NCBI GenBank assembly: GCA_028292485.1
Contig: JAQGMG010000047.1
Span: forward strand, 1-64,000
Length of the DNA stretch: 64,000 nucleotides
Reading direction: 5' to 3'
Source: Rhodocyclales bacterium
Lineage (GTDB): Bacteria > Pseudomonadota > Gammaproteobacteria > Burkholderiales > Rhodocyclaceae
Part shown: one piece after another, positions 11,452-19,658 of the stretch
Layout of the letters: each line of letters opens with the position of its first letter
Position numbering within the stretch: position 1 is the first letter of the stretch
The notes under the pieces: generated by a model
What the model was told of the DNA's origin: nothing
Seen by the model: only the letters and a program-made list of their open reading frames with translations
Databases searched by the model: none
Made by a program: the position numbers and the translations under genes

Positions 11452-12594
11452 TTACATCCCATAGGGCAGCGAGATACCCAGACCAAAAGTCTGGTGCCTC
11501 TGGTTGTAGTCGATGAGGCTTTCGCCGTAGCCGGTGAAATATTGCAGGTGAAGATTCAATGTGCGCCATATCGGCAGGGCGACATCGAACTGCAAGGCAC
11601 GTTTGCGCGCGACGAGTGAATAGACTTGCCGACCCGTCCAGTAACGCAATTCGAGATCGCCGTAGCCCTGGTAGTGGCCAATGTCCGGGTTGTCGTCTCT
11701 TTCAGCTTTTTCCGGGATGCGCCACCAAGGCCGGATCAGGAGCGCAAGGTTACCGGGCCCGATGGCTTGCTCAAGCCCGAGCTGGACATAAATCCTGTTC
11801 CAGCTGCGCGAACGTGGCAGCGACTGGCCGTTCGAGCGATGCACAACACCAAAATTAATAAATTGCGGTGTCATCAGCCAGTCGGCGGTGTTGGTTTGCG
11901 ACAGGTCGTAGGAGTAGATCAGCTCAGGCTCGTAGTTGCTGTCGCGGAACGGGCGCGAATGCTCTGAATCGTAGAACTGCCATTGCGATTGCTGCGTGTA
12001 AGCCAGCCACCAGGCATGTCTGGATGCGTCCTGCGTAAAGGGCAGGCGGGACTTGAGGCTCAACTGGAACTTAAGCTCTGCCACTTCGTTGGGGTAGTCT
12101 GCCGTTACCTGATTCTGTGAATTGGGACTGCTGGGCGCGTTATTCGGCGGGCGCGTCATCGTCCATGGCAGCAGGTAGTTCTGTTTGTATTGGCGGAAGA
12201 AGTTATAACTGGCTTCCGCGCTGCTCTCGGGCGTGCTCAGCACATCCTTGCGTGCATTGTCCAGCAGGGCCGGGTTGGCATCGACCGCCTGCCATAGACG
12301 CCTGAGTCGCGAATTGGTCAGGTTTGAAGTGAGGGCGCGTGTTACGGCAGCTTCCGCCACCGGTGCGCTGGTCGCCGCCGTGGTGGGCAGAATGGGCGGC
12401 GCGACTGGCGCGGTGTCCGTTTGCCTGCTCAGTACATTGTCATAGCAAGCCAGGCGCTCCTGCGGTGTACGCTTTTCACGATCTTCGAAGCACTTCTGCA
12501 ATGCCTGCTTCTGCAGATCCTCCATGGTGGCCGCATGGACCAGGCCGGTGTACAGCAGGCACGCAATTAGCAAACCAGTGAAACGTAGCTTCAT
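11452..12594 (-). CDS. pldA: Outer-membrane phospholipase A1
   Basis: An integral beta-barrel phospholipase that hydrolyses misplaced phospholipids in the outer leaflet. A signal peptide is clear (cleavage after LVHA, residue 21). The catalytic residues are recognisable in HRSNGQSLPRSRSWNR, with His252, Ser254 and Asn266. The C-terminus ends in alternating hydrophobic strands. At 380 residues it has an N-terminal extension with a Cys pair (CFEDREKRTPQERLACYDNV), common in betaproteobacterial forms. The ribosome site is weak. The frame stays open upstream through panB, but that extension is antisense noise. Confidence 0.9.
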   Translation of the reverse strand: MKLRFTGLLIACLLYTGLVHAATMEDLQKQALQKCFEDREKRTPQERLACYDNVLSRQTDTAPVAPPILPTTAATSAPVAEAAVTRALTSNLTNSRLRRLWQAVDANPALLDNARKDVLSTPESSAEASYNFFRQYKQNYLLPWTMTRPPNNAPSSPNSQNQVTADYPNEVAELKFQLSLKSRLPFTQDASRHAWWLAYTQQSQWQFYDSEHSRPFRDSNYEPELIYSYDLSQTNTADWLMTPQFINFGVVHRSNGQSLPRSRSWNRIYVQLGLEQAIGPGNLALLIRPWWRIPEKAERDDNPDIGHYQGYGDLELRYWTGRQVYSLVARKRALQFDVALPIWRTLNLHLQYFTGYGESLIDYNQRHQTFGLGISLPYGM

Positions 12595-12650
12595 GGAAGA
12601 GGAGTGGCGTAGTGGTGGTGGCCGGTCAATATGCCGGTATGGTGTGCCGC

Positions 12651-13466
12651 TCAGTACGCATGTTCCGTGCCCGGGAATGAACCATCCTTGACCGCTTTGA
12701 CGTAGTCGGCAACAGCTGCTTCGATGCTCGCTGCACCCTCCATGAAGTTGCGTACGAATCGTGCCTTGCGGCCTGGATAGATACCGAGCATGTCGTGCAG
12801 CACCAGCACCTGACCGTGCGTGTCGACGCCGGCGCCAATCCCTATCGTCGCCATGCTTTGCATCAATGTTGTCAATTCTGCAGCCAGTTGCGCCGGCACC
12901 ATTTCCAGCACGACCATCGCGGCGCCGGCCTCTTGCAGGGCGCGCATGTCCGCATGCATCGTCGCGGCGCTGGCTTCGGTCTTGCCTTGCACGCGGTAGC
13001 CGCCGAGCTGGAAAACGGACTGTGGCGTGAGCCCGACGTGTGCGCAAACCGGCACGCCGCGTTCGACGAGAAAGCGCACCGTCTCTGCCATGTAAGCGCC
13101 GCCTTCGAGTTTCACCATATGCGCGCCGGCTGCCATCAGCGTGGCGGCACTGCGCATGGCCTGTGCGGGGCTTTCCTGGTAGCTGCCGAATGGCATATCG
13201 GCAATCAACCATGGCCGCATGCAACCGCGCGCCACACAGGCGGTGTGATAGGCCATGTGCTCCAGCGTCACGGGCAGGGTGCTGCGCTGGCCTTGCAACA
13301 CGTTGCCGAGCGAGTCGCCGACCAGCAGCACGTCGACACCGGCACGTTCGCATAGCGTGGCGAAGCTGGCGTCGTAGCAAGTCAGCATGGCGATCTTCTC
13401 GCCGGCTGCACGCATCTTGCCGATGTCATGCAGGGTCAGGGATCTGGTATCTGCCTGGGCGCTCAT
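12651..13466 (-). CDS. panB: 3-methyl-2-oxobutanoate hydroxymethyltransferase
   Basis: The first committed step of pantothenate synthesis, transferring a hydroxymethyl group from 5,10-methylene-THF to ketoisovalerate. Family motifs include [23 protein letters not shown] (metal-binding Asp), the KLEGG segment and GIGAG near the end. The 271-residue length is normal. No panC is adjacent. It lies downstream of the deoxynucleoside kinase gene, separated by a 93-bp hairpin repeat. Confidence 0.95.
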   Translation of the reverse strand: MSAQADTRSLTLHDIGKMRAAGEKIAMLTCYDASFATLCERAGVDVLLVGDSLGNVLQGQRSTLPVTLEHMAYHTACVARGCMRPWLIADMPFGSYQESPAQAMRSAATLMAAGAHMVKLEGGAYMAETVRFLVERGVPVCAHVGLTPQSVFQLGGYRVQGKTEASAATMHADMRALQEAGAAMVVLEMVPAQLAAELTTLMQSMATIGIGAGVDTHGQVLVLHDMLGIYPGRKARFVRNFMEGAASIEAAVADYVKAVKDGSFPGTEHAY

Positions 13467-13486
13467 TTTCTTGCTCCTGGTTCATG

Positions 13487-13579
13487 CCGTTCGCCCTGAG
13501 CGTAGCGCAGCGAAGTCGAAGGGTGCGTACTTGCACGCACAATGCTTCGACTTCGCGTTGCTACGCTCAGCGCGAACGG
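13487..13579. repeat. dispersed hairpin repeat, copy A
   Basis: The element begins CCGTTCG and ends CGAACGG. Its arms contain GTAGCG-AGCGAAGTCGAAG and the reverse complement CTTCGACTTCG-CTACGCTC, around a short variable centre. A second copy with the same arms and a different centre lies at 36868-36957. It looks like a REP/BIME-type or MITE-type element. Confidence 0.8.
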
Positions 13580-13608
13580 ATTGGTCGACGTTCGCGTTTG
13601 TTGAAAAC

Positions 13609-14247
13609 TTACTGCGAATAGCCAAAAAACTCGCGATAGCTGCGCATCGCAAACAGGCGTTTGTAGAGTAGTTCGAAATCTTCGTCGTGCTCGACCGGAT
13701 TGAGTTCCTCGGCATTGACGATGAACAGCGGCGAGCGATCGTATTGATGGAAGAACTGCGCGTAGCGTTCGACCACGCGTTCAAGATACCCCTCGGTGAT
13801 ACGTCGTTCCGTATCCATGCCGCGTCGTCTCACGCGTTCGATCAAGGTCTCAGGCTTGGCCTGCAGATAGACGACCAGGTCGGGCGCCGGCGTCTTGGGG
13901 TGCAAGCTTTCATACAGCCGCTGATAGAGCCGCTCTTCGTCATCGGCGAGGGTGAGCCCGGCGAACAGCGGGTCTTTCTCCAGCAGAAAATCGCTGATCA
14001 CGCGTTGCCCGTCACGGCGCAGCGATTCCAGGCCGTGCAGCAGGTCGGTGCGTTGATACAGGAACTCGATTTGCGTCGGGAGCGCCCAGCGTTCCATGTT
14101 CTGGTAAAAACGACCGAGGAAGGGATTCATCTCGGGTTGCTCGAGCAGGACATTGGCATTGAGGCGTTCAGCAAGCCGTTTGGCCAGCGTGGTCTTGCCA
14201 GCGCCGATGGGGCCTTCGACAACAACGTAGCGAACTTTTTCAAGCAT
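13609..14247 (-). CDS. Deoxynucleoside kinase
   Basis: A 212-residue P-loop kinase of the deoxyadenosine/deoxyguanosine kinase family, which salvages deoxynucleosides to dNMPs. The P-loop GPIGAGKTT is at residues 12-20, the substrate segment LLEQPEMNPFLGRFY follows, then a DRTDL-like FLYQRTDLL and the LID arginines RVRRRGMDTERR. Exact base preference cannot be read from sequence. In many Burkholderiales this gene lies between folK and panB, as it does here. Confidence 0.88.
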   Translation of the reverse strand: MLEKVRYVVVEGPIGAGKTTLAKRLAERLNANVLLEQPEMNPFLGRFYQNMERWALPTQIEFLYQRTDLLHGLESLRRDGQRVISDFLLEKDPLFAGLTLADDEERLYQRLYESLHPKTPAPDLVVYLQAKPETLIERVRRRGMDTERRITEGYLERVVERYAQFFHQYDRSPLFIVNAEELNPVEHDEDFELLYKRLFAMRSYREFFGYSQ

Positions 14248-14431
14248 GGCTCATTTCCGGTACGAGGTTTTGTGTGCGGCGCAATGCGCCCGCGCATCGT
14301 TTGTAGTTAGAAGTCGTAACAAAATGGAGCGAGCACGTGGCTGGCTAGGCGGCTCGCGCAGAGCAGTGCTTAGGCACGGCGAGCGAGCCAACAACGCCAG
14401 CTGCGTGCGCAGCCCATTTTCTTACGGCTTC

Positions 14432-14785
14432 TCAGTGTCGAAACATAAAATACACAGCGCCCAGCATACACAGGGCTGCCCAGAGATAGTCGAGTTTGAG
14501 CGGTTGGCCCATGTAGAACACGGCGAATGGCACGAACACCGACAGCGTAATCACTTCCTGCATGATTTTCAGCTGCGCCAGCGTCATGGTCTGCGCGCCG
14601 ATGCGGTTGGCCGGTACCTGCAACAGATACTCGAACAGCGCGATGCCCCAACTGATCAGTGCGGCAACGATCCAGGGTTTGGTGTTGAGATGCTTGAGGT
14701 GACCGTACCAGGCGAACGTCATGAAAACGTTCGAGGCGATCAGCAGTAGTGCTGTGGGCACCCATGTCGGCAGCCAGACTGGCAT
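14432..14785 (-). CDS. DMT-superfamily membrane protein (DUF486)
   Basis: A 117-residue protein with four predicted membrane helices and little else, the pattern of the DUF486 branch of the drug/metabolite transporter superfamily. Characteristic stretches are FMTFAWYGHLKH and ISWGIALFEYLLQVPANRIG. The substrate is unknown. Its ATG lies four bases after the stop of a 16-codon ORF that has the good ribosome site, so translation may be coupled to that short ORF. Confidence 0.85.
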   Translation of the reverse strand: MPVWLPTWVPTALLLIASNVFMTFAWYGHLKHLNTKPWIVAALISWGIALFEYLLQVPANRIGAQTMTLAQLKIMQEVITLSVFVPFAVFYMGQPLKLDYLWAALCMLGAVYFMFRH

Positions 14786-14788
14786 CGA

Positions 14789-14839
14789 TCAGTCTCCATG
14801 TCCATAGCCGCCGAGGCCGGTAACGACGCTCGACTTCAT
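14789..14839 (-). CDS. possible 16-residue leader ORF before the DUF486 gene
   Basis: An ATG behind a strong AAGGAG site opens a 16-codon frame (MKSSVVTGLGGYGHGD) that stops four bases before the DUF486 start. No family is recognised. It may be a coupling leader, or the ribosome site may simply be a relic. Only the ribosome site and spacing support it. Confidence 0.3.
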   Translation of the reverse strand: MKSSVVTGLGGYGHGD

Positions 14840-14856
14840 CGGAACTCCTTGTTGTT

Positions 14857-15360
14857 TCAGATTGGCGAGATCGCTTGATCGGCGACGCCAGATAACAGAT
14901 CCCTCACTACGCCTTTGCCCGGAATCGTTAGATCCGCATCGATTTCAGCGAGGGGAGCCAGCACGAAAGCCCGCGTGTGCATGCGCGCATGCGGCACCTG
15001 CAAACCGGACTGTGCGATTACGCGATCGGCATACAGTAACAGGTCCAGATCGAGCGTACGCGGTGCGTTCTGGACACTGCGCGTGCGGCCGAAGGTTTTC
15101 TCGATGGCGAGCAGCGTTTCCAGCAGAAGCGTCGGGCCGAGCGCGGTTTCGATGCGCACCACGGCGTTGATGTAGTCGGGCTGCGCCGCGCCATCTTCCG
15201 TGATCCCTACGGGGGCGGTGCGATAGAGCCGCGACTCCACCTCGAGCCGGCAGTGTGGCTGTTTGCCAAGCGCTGCGATGGCGTTCCGGACAGTACCAAC
15301 CGGGTCGTCGCCGATATTGGCGCCGATGCCGATCCACGCACGGACGGTTGGTAGCAGCAT
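14857..15360 (-). CDS. folK: HPPK (hydroxymethyldihydropterin pyrophosphokinase)
   Basis: Transfers pyrophosphate from ATP to 6-hydroxymethyl-7,8-dihydropterin in folate synthesis. It shows the family start WIGIGANIGD, the pterin segment SRLYRTAPVG, the metal-binding RTLDLDLLLY and the signature VPHARMHTRAFVLAPLAEI. The product is 167 residues. The stop of pcnB lies five bases upstream of its first codon region, so pcnB and folK are one transcription unit, a conserved Beta/Gamma arrangement. Confidence 0.95.
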   Translation of the reverse strand: MLLPTVRAWIGIGANIGDDPVGTVRNAIAALGKQPHCRLEVESRLYRTAPVGITEDGAAQPDYINAVVRIETALGPTLLLETLLAIEKTFGRTRSVQNAPRTLDLDLLLYADRVIAQSGLQVPHARMHTRAFVLAPLAEIDADLTIPGKGVVRDLLSGVADQAISPI

Positions 15361-15364
15361 GGGT

Positions 15365-16717
15365 TCAGTCCGTCGGTGATTCGCTGGTCATGACAGCAAC
15401 CCCGTCGGCTTTGGGCTTGCGCGGGCGACGGCGGCGCTTGCGGGCCGGGTCGAGCTTTTCGGGCTGCAATAGCGCCTCGCGATCATCGGTGTTGGCATGG
15501 GCGAAAGCCTCCCACCAATCGGGGAGCTCGACCGGAATCTCGCCGCTCTCGGCACGCAGCCGCAGGAAGTCGTAGCCGGCGCGATAGCGCGGCTGCTCGA
15601 TGAGGCGATAGGGCATCTTGCCGGAGCGTTTTTCGAAGCGCGGCTGCAGCGCCCAGATCTCGGTGATGTCTGCTGAAATGCGACGCGTGATGGCGAGCTT
15701 CTCGGCCTGGATTTCGAGTACCTCGTTCATCGCGGCGAGCAGTGCCGGTGTCGTGTGCTCACCAGCGGCGCGGCGTGCGTTCCAGTTGGCGAGTACCTCG
15801 TGCCACAACAGGGTGGCAAACAGGAAGCCGGCCGATATGGGTTTGTCATCGCGGATGCGCTGGTCGGTATTCTCGAGCGACAGCCAGACGAATTTTTCGC
15901 CTTGCGGCTGATTCAGGATTACGTCGAGCAGCGGCAGCAGGCCCTTGTGCAGGCCTTCGGAATGCAGGCGCTTGAGACACACCACGGCATAACCGCTGGT
16001 GAGCAGTTTCAGCATCTCATCGAAGAGACGCGCCGCCGGTACGTTTTCCAGCAGTTCCGACATTTCGATGATGGGCTTGCGCGCCGTCGGTTCGATGATG
16101 AGGTCGAGCTTTGCTGCCAGACGCACCGCGCGCAACATGCGCACGGGATCTTCACGATAGCGCTGCACCGGGTCGCCGATCATGCGCAGCGTGCGTTGCT
16201 TCAGATCGGCCACGCCGTGGTGGTAATCGGTGACGACTTCTATTGCCGGGTCGTAATACAGCGCGTTGACGGTGAAGTCGCGTCGCGTCGCGTCCTCGGC
16301 CTGTGTGCCATACACATTGTCGTGCAGCACGCGGCCATGCTCGTCCGTGACGGTATCGGCGTCGTGCAGTGCGCGGAAGGTCGATACCTCGATGGTTTCG
16401 TTGCCGACCATCACATGCACGATCTTGAAACGGCGGCCGATGATGCGGGCGCGGCGGAATTGTTCGCGTACCTGTTCGGGCGTCGCATCGGTGGCAACGT
16501 CGTAGTCCTTGGGCGGGATGCCTGCAATCAGGTCGCGCACCGCGCCGCCCACCACGTAAGCCTTGTAGCCGGCCTCCTGCAAACCGGCACATACCCGCCG
16601 TGCACCGGGCGACAAATCCTCGCGATGGATGCCATGCAGCTCGATGGGAATCAGGGCAGGGGCGTTCAGAGGAGGCGTCTCGCGCTTGAAAACGCGGCGC
16701 AGCAGTTTGCGGATCAT
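15365..16717 (-). CDS. pcnB: Poly(A) polymerase I
   Basis: Adds 3' poly(A) tails that promote RNA decay. The nucleotidyltransferase core has GGAVRD at residues 57-62 and the metal-binding DYDVAT (Asp71, Asp73). RRDFTVNALYYDP and RYREDPVRMLRAVRLAAKL are the class II CCA/PAP signatures, the latter pointing to PAP rather than a CCA enzyme. A basic C-terminal tail (ARKRRRRPRKPK) is typical of PcnB. The product is 450 residues, immediately upstream of folK. Confidence 0.93.
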   Translation of the reverse strand: MIRKLLRRVFKRETPPLNAPALIPIELHGIHREDLSPGARRVCAGLQEAGYKAYVVGGAVRDLIAGIPPKDYDVATDATPEQVREQFRRARIIGRRFKIVHVMVGNETIEVSTFRALHDADTVTDEHGRVLHDNVYGTQAEDATRRDFTVNALYYDPAIEVVTDYHHGVADLKQRTLRMIGDPVQRYREDPVRMLRAVRLAAKLDLIIEPTARKPIIEMSELLENVPAARLFDEMLKLLTSGYAVVCLKRLHSEGLHKGLLPLLDVILNQPQGEKFVWLSLENTDQRIRDDKPISAGFLFATLLWHEVLANWNARRAAGEHTTPALLAAMNEVLEIQAEKLAITRRISADITEIWALQPRFEKRSGKMPYRLIEQPRYRAGYDFLRLRAESGEIPVELPDWWEAFAHANTDDREALLQPEKLDPARKRRRRPRKPKADGVAVMTSESPTD

Positions 16718-16792
16718 TCAGGCTGGGGTCCGGGGATATAGCTTGTAAATCACTGAATTATAGCGGGGAACGCATTGCACGGCTTCATGCAA

Positions 16793-17299
16793 CTAGTTGA
16801 ACCTCAGCGCCGTCGACCAGGTGCGCATTTTCTCGGCAAGCGGGATGGCTGCGTTGGCCGGGCTGGTGGAGGGCAATCTTTGGTATTGCAGATTCAAATG
16901 CCCCGGCAAACGGGGCCGCACCTGCTGCATGAAAATCGATGCTGCCGCAGCGCCGTTGAAGCATACGCGCTCGATCAGTGGATGCCCGGCGAAGAACGCG
17001 GCGAAATCGTTCGGCACGGCTGAGGCACGATCGATATTGCCATCCAGACTGCCCTCGCGCGCGCAGCTTTCGAGTACGTCCCAGACCGCAATGCCTGATG
17101 CGGCGAGGTGCGCAATGCGTTCGGAATACGCGCTCGCCGGGTCGAAACCAAGCGTGGCGCCGAGGATTTTCCAGAACAGATTCTGCGGATGTGCGTAGTA
17201 CTGCTGCGCCTTGAGCGAGGCCACGCCCGGCATGGAACCGAGGATGAGTACCCGGGCGGCAGGGTTTTCGAGCGGAGGGAAACTATTAACGCAATCCAT
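16793..17299 (-). CDS. DNA-deoxyinosine glycosylase, UDG superfamily
   Basis: A 168-residue member of the uracil-DNA glycosylase superfamily. It shows the GSMPG motif (LILGSMPGVASL), the YYAHPQNLFWKIL segment and the distal LPSTSPANAA motif. These match the family 6 hypoxanthine-DNA glycosylase / Mug-like group that removes deaminated bases. The start at 17299 fits the family N-terminus; the frame is open further upstream only as antisense to the next gene. No partner gene is evident. Confidence 0.82.
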   Translation of the reverse strand: MDCVNSFPPLENPAARVLILGSMPGVASLKAQQYYAHPQNLFWKILGATLGFDPASAYSERIAHLAASGIAVWDVLESCAREGSLDGNIDRASAVPNDFAAFFAGHPLIERVCFNGAAAASIFMQQVRPRLPGHLNLQYQRLPSTSPANAAIPLAEKMRTWSTALRFN

Positions 17300-17309
17300 C
17301 CGGCGCACA

Positions 17310-18017
17310 TCAAGGGCTGGATGAAGCCGGCCTGGTTGCCAACAAGTCGGCATCGCACGAGCGTTTGAGCTCGAGGCTGGTGATGATGCCCATCGACAGC
17401 GCATCGTACCCCGTGATTTTTTCGCACAGCTTCCAGCGTTGAGTGCCCTCCGAGCCATTGCAGAGCAGCAGCGAAACGCTATCGCTACGATGCAGGGTGA
17501 CCGGATGAAAGAAGTGCGCAAAACCATTTCTGTTTTCGATGTTCACCCACCGCTCGACCAATGACTCATCGGCCTTGCCATCGGAATATTTTCGAATGAA
17601 CTGCGTCAGCTTTGATTGCGCACCGGGTGTGATATGTCCCGCGTTGTCATAATTGCTGTGGAAGCCAACAGTGGTCTGATCGGGTGAGAAATCGTTGGTG
17701 AAGAAGCGTTCTTTGCCACCGAGGAACATGCGCGAGCAAGATGAGCGGCAGTAACCGGAGGCGTAGGTCGAGATGCCCTTTTCGCGGAAAAACTCACCGA
17801 CTGCATAGCCCGAAGCGGCGTCGCCACCGCGCGAATTGCGCAAGATCGCAACGGTAATATCCGGATGCTCTGCCAAAGTGCGCTGCACGAGACGGAAGTC
17901 TCCGCGCTCAACGTCGCCCGACAGAATCATCTGGTTGCCGCAGGTATGCATGTCCATCGCCCACACTGACGGAGACGCGGCGGCAAGCATGACAATAAAG
18001 TATGGAAATACGGTCAT
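17310..18017 (-). CDS. Secreted ClpP-like (COG3904-type) protein
   Basis: A 235-residue protein with an N-terminal signal segment (FPYFIVMLAAASPSVWA). The body resembles the ClpP/crotonase fold of predicted periplasmic proteases: ILRNSRGGDAASGYAVGEFF fits the oxyanion-loop region and YCRSSCSRMFLGG fits the nucleophile-helix region. Three or more Cys residues could form disulfides in the periplasm. Catalysis is inferred only from the pattern. The ATG at 18017 is chosen because the signal peptide starts there. It lies 10 bases after the HAD gene on the same strand. Confidence 0.62.
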   Translation of the reverse strand: MTVFPYFIVMLAAASPSVWAMDMHTCGNQMILSGDVERGDFRLVQRTLAEHPDITVAILRNSRGGDAASGYAVGEFFREKGISTYASGYCRSSCSRMFLGGKERFFTNDFSPDQTTVGFHSNYDNAGHITPGAQSKLTQFIRKYSDGKADESLVERWVNIENRNGFAHFFHPVTLHRSDSVSLLLCNGSEGTQRWKLCEKITGYDALSMGIITSLELKRSCDADLLATRPASSSP

Positions 18018-18027
18018 CGCGATCAAG

Positions 18028-18690
18028 TCAGCGCAGGCTGATGATCGGCCAAGCCGTTGCCTCGGCGTGCAGTCGCAAGGTCGGGTCAGGATCAACGGCA
18101 ACGGGGTGCGTGACGTGCTGCAGTAAGGGCAAATCGTTCAGCGAGTCACTGTAGAACCAGCTTTGCGCAAAGCTCTGCCAGTTGAGCGCCATGCTTTCGA
18201 GCCAGTCTTCCACACGTTCCACCTTGCCTTCGCGGAAGGCGGGCCTGCCACGATGCTTGCCGGTGAACCGGCCATTCACCTGTTCCGGGATGGTGGCGAT
18301 GAGGTGCTGCACGCCAAAGGCACGCGCGATGGGGGCCGTGACGAAAGCGTTGGTGGCGGTGACGATGGCCACCAGATCGCCCGCATCGAGGTGCTTGCGA
18401 ACCAGTGCCTGACCAGCAGGCAGCATCATGCCGGCTATATAGGTATGCATGAAATCGGCGTGCAGTGTGTCGAGCGTGACGCGTGGAATGCGCGACAGCG
18501 GAGCCAGCACGAATTCGAGAAAGGCCGCGTTGTCGAGTGTGCCTGCCTTGTAATGGGCAAAGAACTCGTTGTTGCGCGCTTCGTATTCGGCACGATCTAC
18601 AGCACCGCGTTCGCACAGGAATTCGCCCCAGGCGTGATCGGAGTCACCTTCGAGAAGGGTGTTGTCGAGATCGAAGAGAGCCAGATTCAT
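18028..18690 (-). CDS. HAD-IB family phosphatase
   Basis: A 220-residue haloacid dehalogenase superfamily hydrolase of subfamily IB (SerB/CicA-like). Motif I is ALFDLDNTLLEGDSD with the nucleophilic Asp, motif II is IVTATNAF, and motif III/IV is FYSDSLNDLPLL. The physiological substrate cannot be read; phosphoserine- or histidinol-phosphate-like substrates are possible. The position next to hda is conserved in Burkholderiales. The ATG at 18690 matches the family start MNLALFDLD. Confidence 0.87.
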   Translation of the reverse strand: MNLALFDLDNTLLEGDSDHAWGEFLCERGAVDRAEYEARNNEFFAHYKAGTLDNAAFLEFVLAPLSRIPRVTLDTLHADFMHTYIAGMMLPAGQALVRKHLDAGDLVAIVTATNAFVTAPIARAFGVQHLIATIPEQVNGRFTGKHRGRPAFREGKVERVEDWLESMALNWQSFAQSWFYSDSLNDLPLLQHVTHPVAVDPDPTLRLHAEATAWPIISLR

Positions 18691-18835
18691 GGTTGAGGGT
18701 CTATTAATGTTGCACAACTAATTGATGGGTACATCCCGCCTCACCTGTCGGAGAGGAAGAGGGCTGACCGCTTCCCTCTCCCGGCCCTGAGGGGCCACCC
18801 TCTCCCGCAGGCGGGCGAGGGAACGGCAAGCGGCG

Positions 18836-19480
18836 TTATTCGGGACGCAGTATCTCACGCAGCAGCGGCAGGGTAATCGGGCGCGCCAGGCTCAGGCTGG
18901 CTTCATCCAGCGCGTCCAGCACTGCCATCAACCAGGGCAGGTCGCGACGGCTGTGACGCAGCAGGTAGCTGACAATTTCGGGCGAGACGTGCATGCCGCG
19001 GCCGGCTGCATGCTGCATCAGCGTTTCGCGTTTCTGCTCGTCGCTGAGCGGACGCATCTCAAAAATCAGCCCTTGGGCGATACGGCTGGCGGTGTCGGCA
19101 CGAAAGCCAAGTGCGCCCGGCGGCGTGTTGCCGGTGATGAGGACGCATTGCTCCTCGGCGCGGGCATTGATGAGCACGCGAAACAGTGCGGCCAGCGCAT
19201 CCTCATGGCATTGCTCGACATCATCGATGCAGACCAGCGCGCCGGATGTCGCGGTTTCCGCCGACAGTGCGACGGGACGCAGCGTTTGGGCCAATGTTGC
19301 AACGCCAGCCAGCAGATGACTGCGACCACTGCCGGGCAACCCCCACAGGTAAAGCACACTGCCGTCGCGGCGCTGAATGTGATCGCGCAAGGCAGCAATC
19401 AACGCGGCATTGTCGCCGGGCACGAAATTGTCGAGCGTGGGTTTGAAGTCGGGACGGACGTCGAGAATGAGTTGCTTCAA
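18836..19480 (-). CDS. hda: DnaA regulatory inactivator Hda
   Basis: Promotes DnaA-ATP hydrolysis together with the DNA-loaded beta clamp. The N-terminal clamp-binding motif is visible as QLILDV at residues 3-8. The AAA+ domain has GLPGSGRSH (47-55), with Arg in place of the Walker A Lys as in other Hda proteins, and the Walker B ALVCIDDVEQ. The 214-residue length is slightly short but normal for Betaproteobacteria. A GC-rich inverted repeat lies between it and the HAD gene (18760-18832). Confidence 0.9.
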   Translation of the reverse strand: MKQLILDVRPDFKPTLDNFVPGDNAALIAALRDHIQRRDGSVLYLWGLPGSGRSHLLAGVATLAQTLRPVALSAETATSGALVCIDDVEQCHEDALAALFRVLINARAEEQCVLITGNTPPGALGFRADTASRIAQGLIFEMRPLSDEQKRETLMQHAAGRGMHVSPEIVSYLLRHSRRDLPWLMAVLDALDEASLSLARPITLPLLREILRPE

Positions 19481-19658
19481 GGGCTTGAGCCGGGTGGGTG
19501 CTGGCGGGACACAATCTTACCGTGCCTGCGGCGCAGAGAGTTTGTACGTTGCTTGTGCGTTGATTGCACGTCGGTTGTGTGCATCCGGGATCCGTGGATC
19601 CACAGGCCGTGGCCGCGAACAGGTAAAATGCCGGTCTTTCTCTTTGCTGGAAGCCGTA

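Noticed and set aside
12595-13380. Upstream extension of the PldA reading frame through panB
   Set aside because: It is antisense-frame Arg-rich noise inside panB; the signal peptide at 12594 gives the true start.
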